From assembly GCA_020744425.1 (NCBI GenBank), contig JAGMUV010000011.1, forward strand, positions 62,001 through 126,000: a DNA stretch of 64,000 bases. The letters run 5' to 3'. Below the pieces are notes generated by a model. The model had not been told where the DNA came from and ran no database searches. It worked only from the letters and a program-made list of their open reading frames with translations. Source of the DNA: Dactylonectria macrodidyma. Taxonomy: Eukaryota > Ascomycota > Sordariomycetes > Hypocreales > Nectriaceae. Below, one piece after another: positions 1 to 11,694 of the stretch. The translations under genes and the position numbers were made by a program. Each line of letters begins with the position of its first letter. The first letter of the stretch is position 1.

Positions 1-192
1 ACTCTTGTCGCATGGGATGAGTTACTCGCGAGAGGAGAAGCTGAGGAAGAAGTCAAAGAAGTGACGTATAAAACTGAGTTGTGTTCCAATCGTGAGGGCA
101 GAAGCGTTTTACTTCGTTTCGTTGCAAAAGAACTGGAAGCACTTGCGAGGGAGGAAACCGCCATACAATCGTATCCACGTAGCCAATTATAG
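1..192 (+). CDS. possible 3' end of an unidentified gene (partial at window edge)
   Basis: Frame 1 is open from the first base to a TAG at 190-192 and reads as 63 residues. The composition is coherent, with a hydrophobic/acidic start (LVAWDELLARGEAEEEV) followed by a charged helix-like stretch (LLRFVAKELEALAREET). It would be the last exon of a gene entering from the left. I do not recognise a family. A 63-codon open frame can occur by chance at this GC content, so this is a weak call, and the 5' part lies outside the window. Confidence 0.25.
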   Translation, partial: TLVAWDELLARGEAEEEVKEVTYKTELCSNREGRSVLLRFVAKELEALAREETAIQSYPRSQL

Positions 193-1517
193 ATGGCAAA
201 ATCCAGGTTCTGAACCGCATTTTCTATTATGGTGGGTGGTGACAACACTCTGGGCTGCGAATAGTCCATCGGTTTCAAAGAGCCGCAACCCTGGTGCGGG
301 GGCTAAGGATCGTTGAGACCCGTCCAACTGGGGCCATAGGTGTCAAAAGTGATGGCACACAAGGGGCAAACTTTAGAACTCTCGAAGAGTAAGCTTCGTT
401 TACCCAAGCATCACTTCATTAGGTAGACCATTGAACTGCTCTAGCTTAGCACGAACAGCATGTGCAGTACGCGTTGAGTCTTCAAAACAGATAAACTCCG
501 ATGGCAGTCTAGTACACCAAGATCTTACGCGAACGCATTGATGCATCATATCAGCTAGCTCCCATGGGATCCCTGTCACACAGCCTTTTGAAATGCATTA
601 TTTCTCCAAGTGAATCGTGGTCGCTAAGTCTTGGGCTTTAATTGTCGGGGACAGTGGCACAAAGAAGGGAAGAGCCCACAAACCCAGCAATTCATAGATA
701 CAGCAGTGCTTGGCTCGGGTGAAGTGGTTGTGGGCATAGTGTTTCATGGGGCTTTGTTGTCACCCACTCGGAATTGTATGGATATCTTGGTAGGGAGATG
801 GAAAGGTCAACAGAGTCAGTTTTCCAACTGGAGGCAACAAGATGAACCCAGACCCAAAGAAATCATCTTCCTAAATTATGTACTCTAAGTGTTATGGACT
901 TCCTATTCATCTGCTCTGAGAATATTGAGCCAGTGTAAGACGATCGCGGCAACCCTGATCAAGGCGACACCAACGCCCAACATCAACTTGTGAAGGGTCG
1001 GGACCCTGTTGGAATGACGACAAGCATACACGGTTTGATCGGAAACATGAAGCAGTAAGCAATATATATGTGTGTGTTATTGGCAAATACATCGTTGTGA
1101 TAATGCCGTTTCATGTTGGGAAGCACATCTCAAAGAGCGCTCAGCCAATTCTCGTATGGAATAGAACCCTTGGGTATCGTCAAAACCAATCCCAAAGCAG
1201 TGGTGTCCGTCTTGACACAAGCCGAACATCCAGTTACATCCAGACCCAAAACGCACTAGACTTCCAGTCGCTGGCCAAGTGAAGCATGGCTCCCAATGGT
1301 CCTATAGTTGAATCATGCCTGATTCAATAAATCCGATACGTCATGACCCGTAAAACGCCAGCCAGTCCACCCCAAACCCCCAAATGAGCGACAAATCCAC
1401 CCGCTGCCAATACCGCGTTTCTTTCATACCGTCGTCAGAAGAGTTCTGATAAACGAGAAAATATGTCGATGAGAAACAACAAAACCGTTGTAACAAGAAA
1501 CGCCCACACCAAATGGT
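193..1517. other. intergenic, no gene recognised
   Basis: Only short, low-quality open frames are present on either strand. No domain, RNA gene or repeat was recognised. The last ~200 bases should hold the 3' UTR of the minus-strand gene that ends at 1518. Confidence 0.6.
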
Positions 1518-2645
1518 CTAAGAAAAGAGACGTCGCTGGGCATTAGTAGGTCCAGCGGCTAGATCTAGCTTGAGAATTCGTCGAAGATCGTCCTCCATGG
1601 CCTGGAGGTTATTGGGTCGGCCCTCGTGGTTACCATTTCCATTGGGCATCGTAGGAGCGTGATTTTCCTGTGCATGAGGAGGTCTGACGGGAGAAAACCC
1701 GTTTGGGGCAGAGTTGGAAAAGGACGCCGAAGGTCCGCTGAACAAGAACTTCTTGAGAGCCTCTGTAGGATCCTGTCCCGGTTCGGGGGCAGAGGATTGC
1801 CGTGGAAGCTGTTGAGCAGCAGGTGAGCGAGCAGTCCCGGAACGAGCAGCCTTGATACGCTCTTGGTAGGGTGTAGAGAATGCCGGGCCTAATGCACGGC
1901 CAGGGGTTCCATCTAGTTCAGCACTGCCAATCCCAGACTGTAATCTCGACTGGGGTTGAGTCGACTGGGGTAGGATGGGGCCTTTGGGGAAGTTGCCAGA
2001 CTCGAAGAGCGATCGAGAGGACGGAGAGTCGGATGAGACAGCCGAGGGTCTAAAGCTGGCAGGGCTGTCACGGCGCTGGCGCTCCTGTTCTTGACGGTGG
2101 GCGCGGAACATGAAATCAAGAGGAGATTCTTGCACGGGGGGCGCCGAGGCTTGATGTGAAGGTGTGGGCGCCTCAGAGTCGGTAGGAGGCGAAGGCTCCT
2201 GGAGAATTTCGCGGGACGGTTTGACAGTAGGAGAATCCATGGACGGTTTGGTAATGAAGCTAGGGAGAGGCAGGGCAGAGGGCGCAGGGGAGGCATGAAA
2301 TGTGGCCCCGGCGAATGCTGCGATACTTGACGCCTTCATTGAGGAAGACTGTTGCGGCGGGGTATGACGACCCGGTGGTCCTGACTCAGGTGAAGTCGGC
2401 ATATTCTTGGGTGCCCGGACCTTGTTTCGAGATCGCTGCTTGGAGTTGACGGTGTTGGTGTGAGGCGCGGAGGAGTCGACAGCATACTTCTGGGGGGTTC
2501 GTGGGGTGCGGTCATAACGAGACGGGTCGACATTGATGGCATCATTCTCTGAAGCGTACGCTTTGTGAGCAGCAGGTCGACCGTTTCCCCGGCCCGGCCT
2601 GCGGCGGGCAGGTGTGGTTGTCGGTTGAGAGGGTGCCTCGCTCAT
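1518..2645 (-). CDS. EDC1/PNRC-like mRNA decapping-enhancer candidate
   Basis: A single exon of 375 aa, starting at the ATG at 2645 (MSEAPSQPTT). The open frame extends 46 codons further upstream, but that part is low-complexity and lies in the leader. The protein is almost entirely disordered and rich in Ser, Pro, Gln and Arg. Residues 111-116 read FAGATF, followed by the proline motif LPLPSF at 125-130. The spacing and order match the YAGxxF activation motif plus LPxP Dcp1-binding motif known from PNRC2 and yeast Edc1, which stimulate Dcp1-Dcp2 mRNA decapping. A short amphipathic segment near the C-terminus (MEDDLRRILKLDLAAG) may be another binding site. Such proteins are often auto-named 'proteophosphoglycan'. 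The ORF is certain; the decapping role is inferred from the motif pair. It is divergent from RBX1 across about 1.5 kb. Confidence 0.7.
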   Translation of the reverse strand: MSEAPSQPTTTPARRRPGRGNGRPAAHKAYASENDAINVDPSRYDRTPRTPQKYAVDSSAPHTNTVNSKQRSRNKVRAPKNMPTSPESGPPGRHTPPQQSSSMKASSIAAFAGATFHASPAPSALPLPSFITKPSMDSPTVKPSREILQEPSPPTDSEAPTPSHQASAPPVQESPLDFMFRAHRQEQERQRRDSPASFRPSAVSSDSPSSRSLFESGNFPKGPILPQSTQPQSRLQSGIGSAELDGTPGRALGPAFSTPYQERIKAARSGTARSPAAQQLPRQSSAPEPGQDPTEALKKFLFSGPSASFSNSAPNGFSPVRPPHAQENHAPTMPNGNGNHEGRPNNLQAMEDDLRRILKLDLAAGPTNAQRRLFS

Positions 2646-4129
2646 GATTTCAAGATGCGATGGGCAACTATGACCGGGTTGCGAATGTGTGTGGTAGGTG
2701 ACCGGCGAGTGGCGGTTGACGAAGACGAAGAGCCGAGTAGTGGAGAGTGGAGAATGGCAGGGCGGTTGCGACGAGAACAACAATGGTTAGGAATCCGGGG
2801 GAGGTACTGAATTTGCGTACGTTGATGGCGGTGAGGCAAGAGAGATGATTGAGTAGAAGGCAGAACGTCTGAAGAACGAGTCGCCCGGCACGATCATGAT
2901 GCAGTGGGCGATAGATTGGTGGGATGAGAAGAAAAGAGCACGATGGGAGGGGAGAAAAGGAAGAAAAGGCGATGACGCTGATGGGGCGGGCGAAGAATCA
3001 GGCTGGGGGCGCCTCAGGCGGGTGCGTGGGCGGGCAGGTGCTTGGGCAGGCGGGTGCGCAAGGTTACCAAGCTTTTCCAGCTGTAACGGCATCATACCAG
3101 CCTGGGCGGGCGCCTGCGACCACTCTGATAGATGCATAAGTGCCTGGGGGCAACCAGGTCTTTGACCCCCCTCACCCCCCGTCCGTCTCAGCCTGATGAT
3201 ACTGTGATGTGCCTTACCCTGTACCTCGAATTCATGCTTTCCGTAGCATCTATAAAAGACCATTGTTTTGTCTTATTTTCAACATATTCTTCTACGAGAT
3301 CCAAAGCGCAAAGCTTCCCGTCGAATTTTCTCATAGCCTGCTGCCATACTCTATCTGTTTAGTCCCATGACTCCCAGCTGCCTTCAGCAACTTCAACTCG
3401 AGTCATCGGGCTGCTCGTCCCTCCCGCCACCAACCCCCACTTTCTCCGCACAGTATCTTACTGTCTTAGTAGCCCCCCCAGGACCTGCTTGTTGCAATGC
3501 GTGGCAGCGACCATTTCAGCTCTGACCCCTCCATAATCATACCGTGTAACCCCCGGAAGACAGTGAGGCGATTAGGCCCCGACCCGCTAAGCCCGTGGAC
3601 TTTCAGTGCAAGCAGCCGCTACATCGCACCAGAGGCAACGGTTCACCGATGATTGAAACCAACCACACCAGTGTGCACCCTCCGGCATGTCCGTCCATCC
3701 TGCCGCCATCTAACCATCATTGACATCGCATATCGATAAGTCGTGCAAATTAGAAGGTTCAACACCTCGACGGTCTAGTCCCCCTCCCTCCTGTGACACA
3801 ACAACCTTGAGCTCTACGAAGCTCCCCATCAAGGTACCTTACCTGCCCTACCCACCAAGGCTGAGAGCTGTGTTAGCCTTCCCTCTCGCATGCTCCAGTT
3901 TTCTGACACCTTCAGGCACACCTAGGCAGACAAACAGCTGGCTTCGCTCCACCGGATTCCTCCACCACACCCAAAGGTCAGCCTCATCTACTCTCTTCTA
4001 CCCACTTGCGGATTCCCCGGAGGTATTCATCTTGCTGATAGCCGTGTGTTTCCTGCGTACAGCCTCTCCGACCTCAACGGATTCGACGATCGTCTACCCC
4101 CGCGCGAGACCGCCTGCCCGCCACACATC
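2646..4129. other. divergent intergenic region between the EDC1-like gene and RBX1
   Basis: These 1.48 kb hold both promoters and leaders. A G-rich stretch at about 2985-3060 contains repeated GGCGGG/GGCAGG words. From about 3370 to 4100 the plus strand is CT-rich, as expected for a leader ahead of RBX1. The open frames here are low-complexity and not credible genes. Confidence 0.55.
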
Positions 4130-4648
<519 letters not shown>

Positions 4649-4800
4649 GGATACAATCAAAGGCGACTAGCGGAACGAGTACAACGAGAGAAACGAGAAA
4701 CGATGGGATAGGGATTATCCCGGGGCCGCCACGGCACCATGGCCTGCATTGGGTGTAAACGAAGCTATCCATCCCGCTGAGCCTGTATCCGGCCGTGCAT

Positions 4801-5228
4801 TTATTGACTCGACTTGCTTGCTGCTAAATCCGCTGCATACCCTGCGGGCAACCATTTGACTGGGTTCTTGTTGTAGAAGGGCCACGGTGGCACCACGGCC
4901 AGGAACGTCAGGGCCGTCCCCCCTAGTCCGACGTAGACAGCGAGCTTGATATCTTGGAGGATGTAGCCGGCAAAGAACGAGAGGGCCTTTGGACACGGTT
5001 AGCACCTGAGGCCAAGTAAGCCAGACAAAGCTATAATATGTATCGGGACGTACCCCAGAGATGACGAGGAGGATGGTAGCGAGGAGTTCGGTGACCTTCT
5101 GGCCTTCGAAGTCCTGGAGATGAGTACAGTTAGCGACGTGATGCGCAGATAGGGAAATAGTGTGATTGGGGTGAAGTTACAATCTGGCCGTCGACGACAT
5201 CACGGACTTGATCAAGGACGTCCGCCAT
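4801..5228 (-). CDS. SPC1: signal peptidase complex subunit SPC1 (SPC12 family)
   Basis: Three exons on the minus strand: 5181-5228, 5054-5113 and 4801-4986, giving 97 aa. The last intron has a CTAAC branch point. The product starts MADVLDQVRDVVDGQI, then DFEGQKVTELLATILLVISG as the first membrane segment. A second segment follows (ALSFFAGYILQDIKLAVYVG), and the tail holds the family signature PPWPFYNKNPVKWLP. This small two-pass ER membrane protein is a non-catalytic part of the signal peptidase complex that trims signal peptides; family work links it to substrate selection. It is tail-to-tail with RBX1, about 150 bases apart. Confidence 0.96.
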
Positions 5229-7004
5229 TGTAAGGAGAGCGTGCGAACTGGCTTAGCGAGGATGCGGATGTGGATGCTCGTAGGTGCACAGGGGGCAGAT
5301 TGTTATAGTGGATGGCGAGTTGAAGATTGAGGGTCAAGTGGGCAAGGACTCGGTTGATTTTCTAATGCTGATGTGAGGTCTGGATCTCGCGACAAGCTGT
5401 GTGTAGTGCTGTCTCGATACTGACGAGGTGTTCAAAGTGGCACCAGTTCGTTAGTGGACAGTCCCGAGACCCACATCCAGCCCGACCAGATTAGGTAAGG
5501 GTACTGAACTGGATCGGCTGAAGAAGGACGTGGTTCTTAGGTAAGCAGCCAGCGTCAACAAGGACTCTTGTCATCCGTAGAGGACCTGTCAACCTCTGGA
5601 AAACGGGAGACAAGTGGCGATTTTCTCTAATAATAGAACCATGGAGTTATCATGCGATTTGCATCGTGTGGAAGCTGGCGTACGTATGAGCCAGTTGAGC
5701 ATGAGCAAATTTTGCCGGTTGCAACTCTCAAGGAGGACTGCTCGTGTTAGTGACTCAATGTGCGGAAACAAATGCCTGATCGGATATGTAGCCGGGGACT
5801 GCCATTGTGGTCCGCTTCAGTGGTTCGATAGGATTCTCATACCGAAGAAAAGCCCAAAAATGCACCAAAATGCATGAGATAGTTGCTCCCGTTTGTGGCG
5901 TATGTGGCGCACCCGATCGCACAGACCATCCTGCGAACCTAGAACGGAACTATGTCTCGTCGGTGACCCGGCAGGGAAGGTGGCGGTGGCTTGCCCTCTC
6001 CTGCGATTGGACACTGGAAGGCTTGTGACATCGGCTGTGGCTCTAGGCCCTGGTCTGGCTGCTGCACAATTTTCTACCCGTTCCTGTGTCGGGCCTTGGC
6101 TTCTTTATCTCGCTCCTCCATCCCATTTGCACTCTTCCTCCTCTATATACTCTGCCTTTCGCTCTGTCGCCCTGGCACAATCGACGTTGCTCGTCTGCAA
6201 TTCTACGTTATAACACACTTTGCCTATTCGTACAGGTACCCTACATCTCAGGACCGCGTTTGCCCCCTTTTCTCGCGCCGGTCCTCCCGTCCCTGGACTC
6301 AAATTTTGTCCCCTGGACCCTGTTCGTCATTTGAGCCCCTAGCAACCATCCATATCGTGGTCAACCGCACCTTTCTTACTTCAGGCCTCAACAACACCAC
6401 ATCTCATCGCGACCCGCCTTCATTACCAAGTCGATGCCCATCAGTTTCGTCTTGAAGACGGCTACGACATCCATTCAGAATATCACCGGCTTTTACAGCT
6501 TCGGATCCGACGACCTTCTGAACCGCCCCACCCGCCTCTTTCAGCGTTACTAGTAGCTGGCGTTCCGCCTCGTACCTACAAAGTCTTCAAGTTGGCTCAA
6601 CTCGCCCTCCCAATCGCCTCCTACCCTCCTTCGCTTTTCGGACCCGGCTTCTGGGTCTATAGCGGAGTAAACAAGAAGCCCCCATAACTGGTCATTCGTT
6701 CGATCTCGACTTCAACTTTCGTCTGCCGCACCCCCCTGGACCAACCGCAATCCATCTGGCGACCCACGCCGGATTGTTTCTCACAGTTTTGACCAAAACT
6801 AAGACTCGGCGCGCCGCTGTCGCGCCGGGCGTCAGGTCTATAAACGACTTCAGACGACGCCAGAGCCACGAACAAAGTATGGGACTGTGATTCAGAATCC
6901 GCCATCCGACCTTCGCACCTCCTTCCCTGGAAATAACCCCTTTCCACCTTCAACCACAGAAGCTATCAAAATCGCATCGAACATAGCGTTCTCAATAATC
7001 ACCT
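5229..7004. other. intergenic: SPC1 promoter and long leader of the CorA-type gene
   Basis: 1.78 kb without a credible gene. The plus strand becomes strongly CT-rich from about 6080, with a TATA-like tract near 6150 (CTCTATATACTC). The transporter transcript probably begins around 6.2 kb. Open frames here are low-complexity. Confidence 0.5.
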
Positions 7005-8908
7005 ATGATGTCTGATCACGAAGAGACCGTCTCCGATACTCGGTATAGCACCCCTGTGCCAGAGCTCGACGACCACCGCCATCAGGCGGCGTCGGCTCAG
7101 AGGCAGGAGCGGCCTCGCCGCGGGACATTCGATAGCCTATACGGATCTCGACAAATCGAAAATGACCAGGCTTTCCCAGCAATTCGAGTCCGTGACTTTG
7201 AAGAGGCCGTCATTGACGAAGATGCTAGAGAAGCTTCACCAACCGGCCGCCGCAGTCGTCGACCGACGGTGGACTCTTCCGATGGAAGATCAATCTCCCC
7301 GCCCAACTCGGTCAAGGCTTTTGCTGAAGCCCGTCGCCGCGAGCGAGATATGTCCTTTTCCGAGTCGCGGCCTGATCACTGTGAAGAACACTTGGTTCGG
7401 CCCATATCCGTCCAGAGCAAGCGCAGCTTCCGCAGCAGACCCCGTACGATCAATGATGATGCGGCTAGTTTTGCTACAACTGCCGAGGAAGATGTGTGCT
7501 TTCCTGTCAAGGACAATCACCGGAAGGATAAGCTTTGCATTGACTTCGAATATCTCGATGACTTCATTCTCGAACAAGCCGCTCGTGTTGAGACCCGCCA
7601 ACCCCCAGTGACGCAAAGCTTCGAGGATTTGCGGACTCTGGCGACTGAATCTCGTCCCACACAGGTGGTGACTCTTGATGGCGATATCCTGGATATGCCA
7701 TCGGATGATTCCATGACCCGTGAGAAGACTACCGAATCGACGCCCCAAAAGGCTCAGCCGCAGGCTCATGCGCCGCCGGTAGACAGCAACCGATTCAGCT
7801 TCTTTTCTTCAGCTTGGGAGTCAACCATCCATGCACCCGAGATGGGAGATCTCGTCCTTCCAGGAGAGGACATCCGTGGACTCTTTGAACTGCCCGAAGA
7901 CGAGGAGGATGGTGTTTGGTGGCTTAACATCAACACAGCAACCAAGGAAGAGGTCCAGGCAATTTGCAAGGCCTTTGGTATCCATCCCCTGACAATTGAG
8001 GATATTGTCACTCAGGAGGCTCGAGAGAAGATTGAACTCTTCCCCTCATACTACTTTGCATGCTTCCGCTCCTTCCACATCGTACAGGAGCCTGATGGCA
8101 TCGAGTACGAGCCTTTCAATATCTATGTCATTGTATTCCGCGAGGGAACGCTCAGCTTCAGCTTCGCGCCAAACTCTCACGCGACTCAAGTGCGCAAGAG
8201 AATTACTGCCCTTAAGGAATACGTCTCTTTGAGCAGCGACTGGATTTGCTACGCCTTGATGTATGAGTCCCATCCTCCCTGATATCCACCTGATTCTACA
8301 TGGGCTGCCACTGACTGGATTTAAATAGCGATGACATTGTCGATTCCTTTGGCTCCCCCATCCGGCAACTTGAACTTGAGGCGGATGCCATCGAGGATGA
8401 GGTGTTCGTTATGCGCGAGGACGACTCTAACTCGTTTCTTCGCTCTATCGGCCGAGTGCGTAAGAATTGTATGGCTCTGCTTCGTCTCCTCGGCGGCAAG
8501 GCCGATGTTCTTCGGGGCTTCACCAAGCGCTGCAACGAGAACTACAAGGTGACGCCTCGCATGGACATTGGCATGTATCTGGGCGACATCCAGGACCACG
8601 TGGTCACAATGGCTACCAGCTTGGGACACTTCGAGAAGATTCTGTCCCGCTCGCACAGCAATTATCTGGCAACGCTCTCCATCAACAGCATTTCCCAGGG
8701 GACGGAAACGAACCAAGTGCTCAGCAAGATCACCTTCCTCGCCTCCGTGTTGGTCCCTCTGAATCTGGTCAGCGGCGTGTTTGGAATGAACGTGATGGTT
8801 CCTTTCAGGGAGACCAACAGCCTGGGCCCTTTCTTTGGCATCATCAGCTTCATGACTGTGTTGTGCATTCTGATCCTGGCGGTTGCACGCTGGAAGCGCT
8901 GGATCTAG
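7005..8908 (+). CDS. CorA-family divalent metal (Mg2+) transporter, MNR2/ALR type
   Basis: Two exons, 7005-8260 and 8329-8908, give 611 aa; the join restores the family stretch YALIDDIVDSFGSP. The first ~280 residues are a hydrophilic, Ser/Arg/acidic-rich cytosolic extension typical of fungal ALR/MNR2 proteins. The CorA domain follows: WWLNINTAT, FGIHPLTIEDI, then the helical funnel and two C-terminal membrane segments. The GMN motif between them is at residues 571-573 (GVFGMNVMVPF) and marks the pore mouth. The family carries Mg2+ and other divalent ions as a pentamer. The long N-terminus favours the vacuolar MNR2 branch, but plasma-membrane ALR cannot be excluded. The start could be either of two adjacent ATGs (7005 or 7008). 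Confidence 0.92.
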
Positions 8909-9440
8909 AACGCAGGTGGTTGATTGTGGTCTTTTCCGAAGATTTTGTATATCGTTTGGTCATTGTTCCTTCATGTATAGACTGGTATATAAACATACTC
9001 GAGCATATTCTGTTCGTGCTAAGGATGTGTGCATATTGAACGGCTGGTACCGCATTAGTGACGTTATTAGACCTGCGATAAGAGTCGGCCGCTTCTCGTT
9101 CTGGATCAATGAGGTAAAAGAGACTAATTCTTTAGATATACTTGACAGTAATTTGAGGACGAGAATTCCCCCTCGAGCCACAGCCTACACTATGTGTTGC
9201 CAGTCATAGTGTAGTAACACCTAGTCCAACTTCTTTCAGAATTTTTCATACACTGCAACCACCTCTTGAAGAGCATGCCAAATGTGGGGCGCTTAGCCCA
9301 TTGGTCACCCACTAACCATTGAGTGTCATGGGTTTCCCATCGACGTAATAAAATCTTGACACCACCGTAACCCACAGAACCAACGTTCGCAAGAACAACC
9401 CAGCCGACATAGTCACCCTCCCACCCTCTCAATCGCAACC
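8909..9440. other. intergenic between the CorA-type gene and TIM8
   Basis: 532 bases holding the transporter 3' UTR and the TIM8 promoter. No RNA gene or repeat seen. Confidence 0.6.
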
Positions 9441-9836
9441 ATGAGCTCCTCACAGATCAACCTCGAGAACGCCGATCTCGAGAAGCTCAACGACAGCGAT
9501 AAGACCGAGCTCCGCCAATTCCTCGCCAACGAACAGCAGCGCTCCCAGATCCAGGCCCGTATGTTCATCCACGAAACCCCCACCCTAGCGTCAAAACCGG
9601 CGCCCCTTTTCTCTCATTTCATGAGGGCTTATTATCATTTGTGTTGCGGTTGCTAACATGCTCACTGGTTAGAAACCCACAGCCTGACCCAGATCTGCTG
9701 GAACAAGTGCGTCACCGGCGGCATCAAGAACAACAGGCTCGACAAGGGCGAGGAGGGCTGCCTGGCCAACTGCGTCGACCGCTTCCTCGACATGAACTTC
9801 CTGACGATGAAACACCTCAACAGCATGCGCAACTAG
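9441..9836 (+). CDS. TIM8: mitochondrial intermembrane-space import chaperone TIM8
   Basis: Two exons, 9441-9558 and 9673-9836, give 93 aa. Twin CX3C motifs are present (C48/C52 in CWNKC and C69/C73 in CLANC), the signature of small Tim proteins. The surrounding helices ([17 protein letters not shown], then [15 protein letters not shown]) resemble TIM8 more than TIM9, TIM10 or TIM13. TIM8 forms a hexamer with TIM13 that escorts hydrophobic precursors such as TIM23 across the intermembrane space. The cysteines are expected to be oxidised by the Mia40 pathway. Length is normal for the family. Confidence 0.95.
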
Positions 9837-10373
9837 AACAATTCCACACCCTTCAGCCTAGGGCCCGAAATGGGTTAAATCAGCAACCAACCCAAAGACA
9901 TGTTATGTAACGACGCGGATGAAATAGGAAACGGGGCGGTGGCAGCAGATTTGTACAACAATGGACGGCATAAAAGGCCTACCGGATGGAAAATCTGCCC
10001 CTTTACATGGAAGAACTCTTGTCCATCTGGCATGGTCGGCTGTGGAATGTTGGGCCGCCGTGTACATTACTACGATTATGGTAATTAGAAATCACAAAGC
10101 TTCTCTCTTCAACATGTCAAGTATGTCATGACTGTGTCAAGGCAACATGTATTTTTGACACAGTGGGATGGTGTCAAACAATCCAACTTTGTACGGTGGC
10201 TTTGGTAACGACTAGCAGATGGAACGGTTGCGGTGTCTAGGCGGTTTTGAATTCATGATCATTTTGCACTCTAAACGACAAGCTCTTTAATGCGCCTTTT
10301 TCCGATGCCCAATGCCGTGCATTTCAGCAGACAAAACCAGCCTATAGACCTACCAATTCCCATCCCAGCACAC
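9837..10373. other. convergent 3' region between TIM8 and uL23
   Basis: 537 bases; both neighbours end here. Nothing beyond the two 3' UTRs is visible. Confidence 0.6.
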
Positions 10374-11153
10374 TTAAACCAGGGAGAGCTTGTTAGCAGC
10401 GATGTCGAGAGCATCGACGTCGGGGGTAAGGCGGGCGTAGGCCTTCTTGGAACCGTCGGGGCTGGTACACATGTTAGTCTAGCTGTCTTCCCGCTATGAT
10501 CCGTAGGATAATGGTGAAAGCATACCGGATCAGGGTGTTGATCTTGACGGTGTCGATATCGTAGAGCTTCTTGAGGGCAATCTTGATCTGGGCCTTGTTG
10601 GCCTTGACATCGACGATGAAGACGAGGGTGTTGTTCTCCTCCATCTTCTTCATAGCGCTCTCGGTGTTGAGAGGGTGGATGACGACCTTGTGCTCATCAA
10701 GGCGAGGCAGATGGGGGACGGCCTTCCGAGGGTACTTGGGCGAGCGGGAGACAACCAGGGTCTTAGGTCGGTGGAACGAGGTGCTGTAGCGGACCTTGGT
10801 CTTCTTGTGGGAGTTGGCCTATCGCGAAGCACACGAGCTGTTAGCCAACATGATACAACCTGTAGGTGAGTGCGGTTCTCAACTTACGCCCTTGAGAGCA
10901 GCCTTGGCGGCAGCGCTGGCCTGCTTGAGGCCCTTAGCAGGGGCTATATGAGAAGACGCATCAGCAATCGCTCTGGTACAGAACTCGCAAAATCTGCTGC
11001 TGCATGATGCGGAAGAAAGAAGACGACTCCCGGATCGAGAAAATCCTCGTTGGACGATCGTATTTTAATTTGCGCGCAGCGAGCGGATGGCGTGTCGGAG
11101 TATCATATTCATCCCGTACCTTTCTTGCCCTTCGAAGCGTCCTTTCCGGCCAT
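10374..11153 (-). CDS. RPL25: 60S ribosomal protein uL23 (L25/L23A)
   Basis: Four exons on the minus strand: 11120-11153, 10888-10943, 10526-10818 and 10374-10461, giving 156 aa. The basic N-tail ([20 protein letters not shown]) is the eukaryote-specific extension. The core includes [32 protein letters not shown] and the C-terminal [20 protein letters not shown]. uL23 binds domain III of large-subunit rRNA and forms part of the docking site for SRP and nascent-chain factors at the tunnel exit. Intron-rich structure with a tiny first exon is usual for fungal ribosomal genes. It shares a 541-base divergent promoter with BMT2 that contains a telobox-like site. Confidence 0.97.
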
Positions 11154-11694
11154 TGTGTTAGTTGTCGTGGGCACGAGTTGTCGGAAGTGCTGGGTGAAGT
11201 TGCCGTCGGCGATGGTTGGAAAGTGCAAGGCGAAAAATAAATCTAGGTGCTGAAGGGAATTTTAGCATCTGTGTGTATTTGCGATTAGGGTTGGGTTGAC
11301 CGCGGGTTACGATTGGCCGAATTGGTGGACGAGTGGATTCCACGTGATGACTTTTTTTCCAGCAACTCCAATCAATGTCGTTATGTAAGCATCTTGGTGA
11401 GAAATGTTTGTGATGGAGGAGATTAAGCCGAAATGCAAGGAGCTTACTTCGTCAATTGCCACAATTGAGACTTACTGGGCATGATGGCTCTCTGCCTGAT
11501 ACTATGAACTCGTTTGTCTCAACCTATTTGCCTTTACTGAGACGTCTCATCCTGCCGCAGTGGCGGTAGGTTCTTCCCGCTGCCTTTGAACCTGGCAGGT
11601 GAACACTCACTTTGAGTCTAGGCATCGAAGTGTGGAGGAACCTCTGCGATCAACTTACGTGGATTCGATCACCAGATAGCTCCCCCGCGTTGTC
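11154..11694. promoter_or_regulatory. divergent promoter between uL23 and BMT2
   Basis: 541 bases separate the two start codons and must hold both promoters. About 130 bases upstream of the uL23 ATG is a TTAGGGTT word (AACCCTAA on the other strand), the telobox type known from promoters of ribosomal-protein genes in fungi and plants. No gene of its own. Confidence 0.6.
11285..11292. promoter_or_regulatory. telobox-like element (TTAGGGTT)
   Basis: An exact AACCCTAA octamer on the minus strand, read in the direction of uL23 transcription, with a second GGGTT five bases further on. Teloboxes bind Myb/TRF-like or Rap1/Tbf1-like factors in other systems. Function here is inferred from position only. 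Confidence 0.4.
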
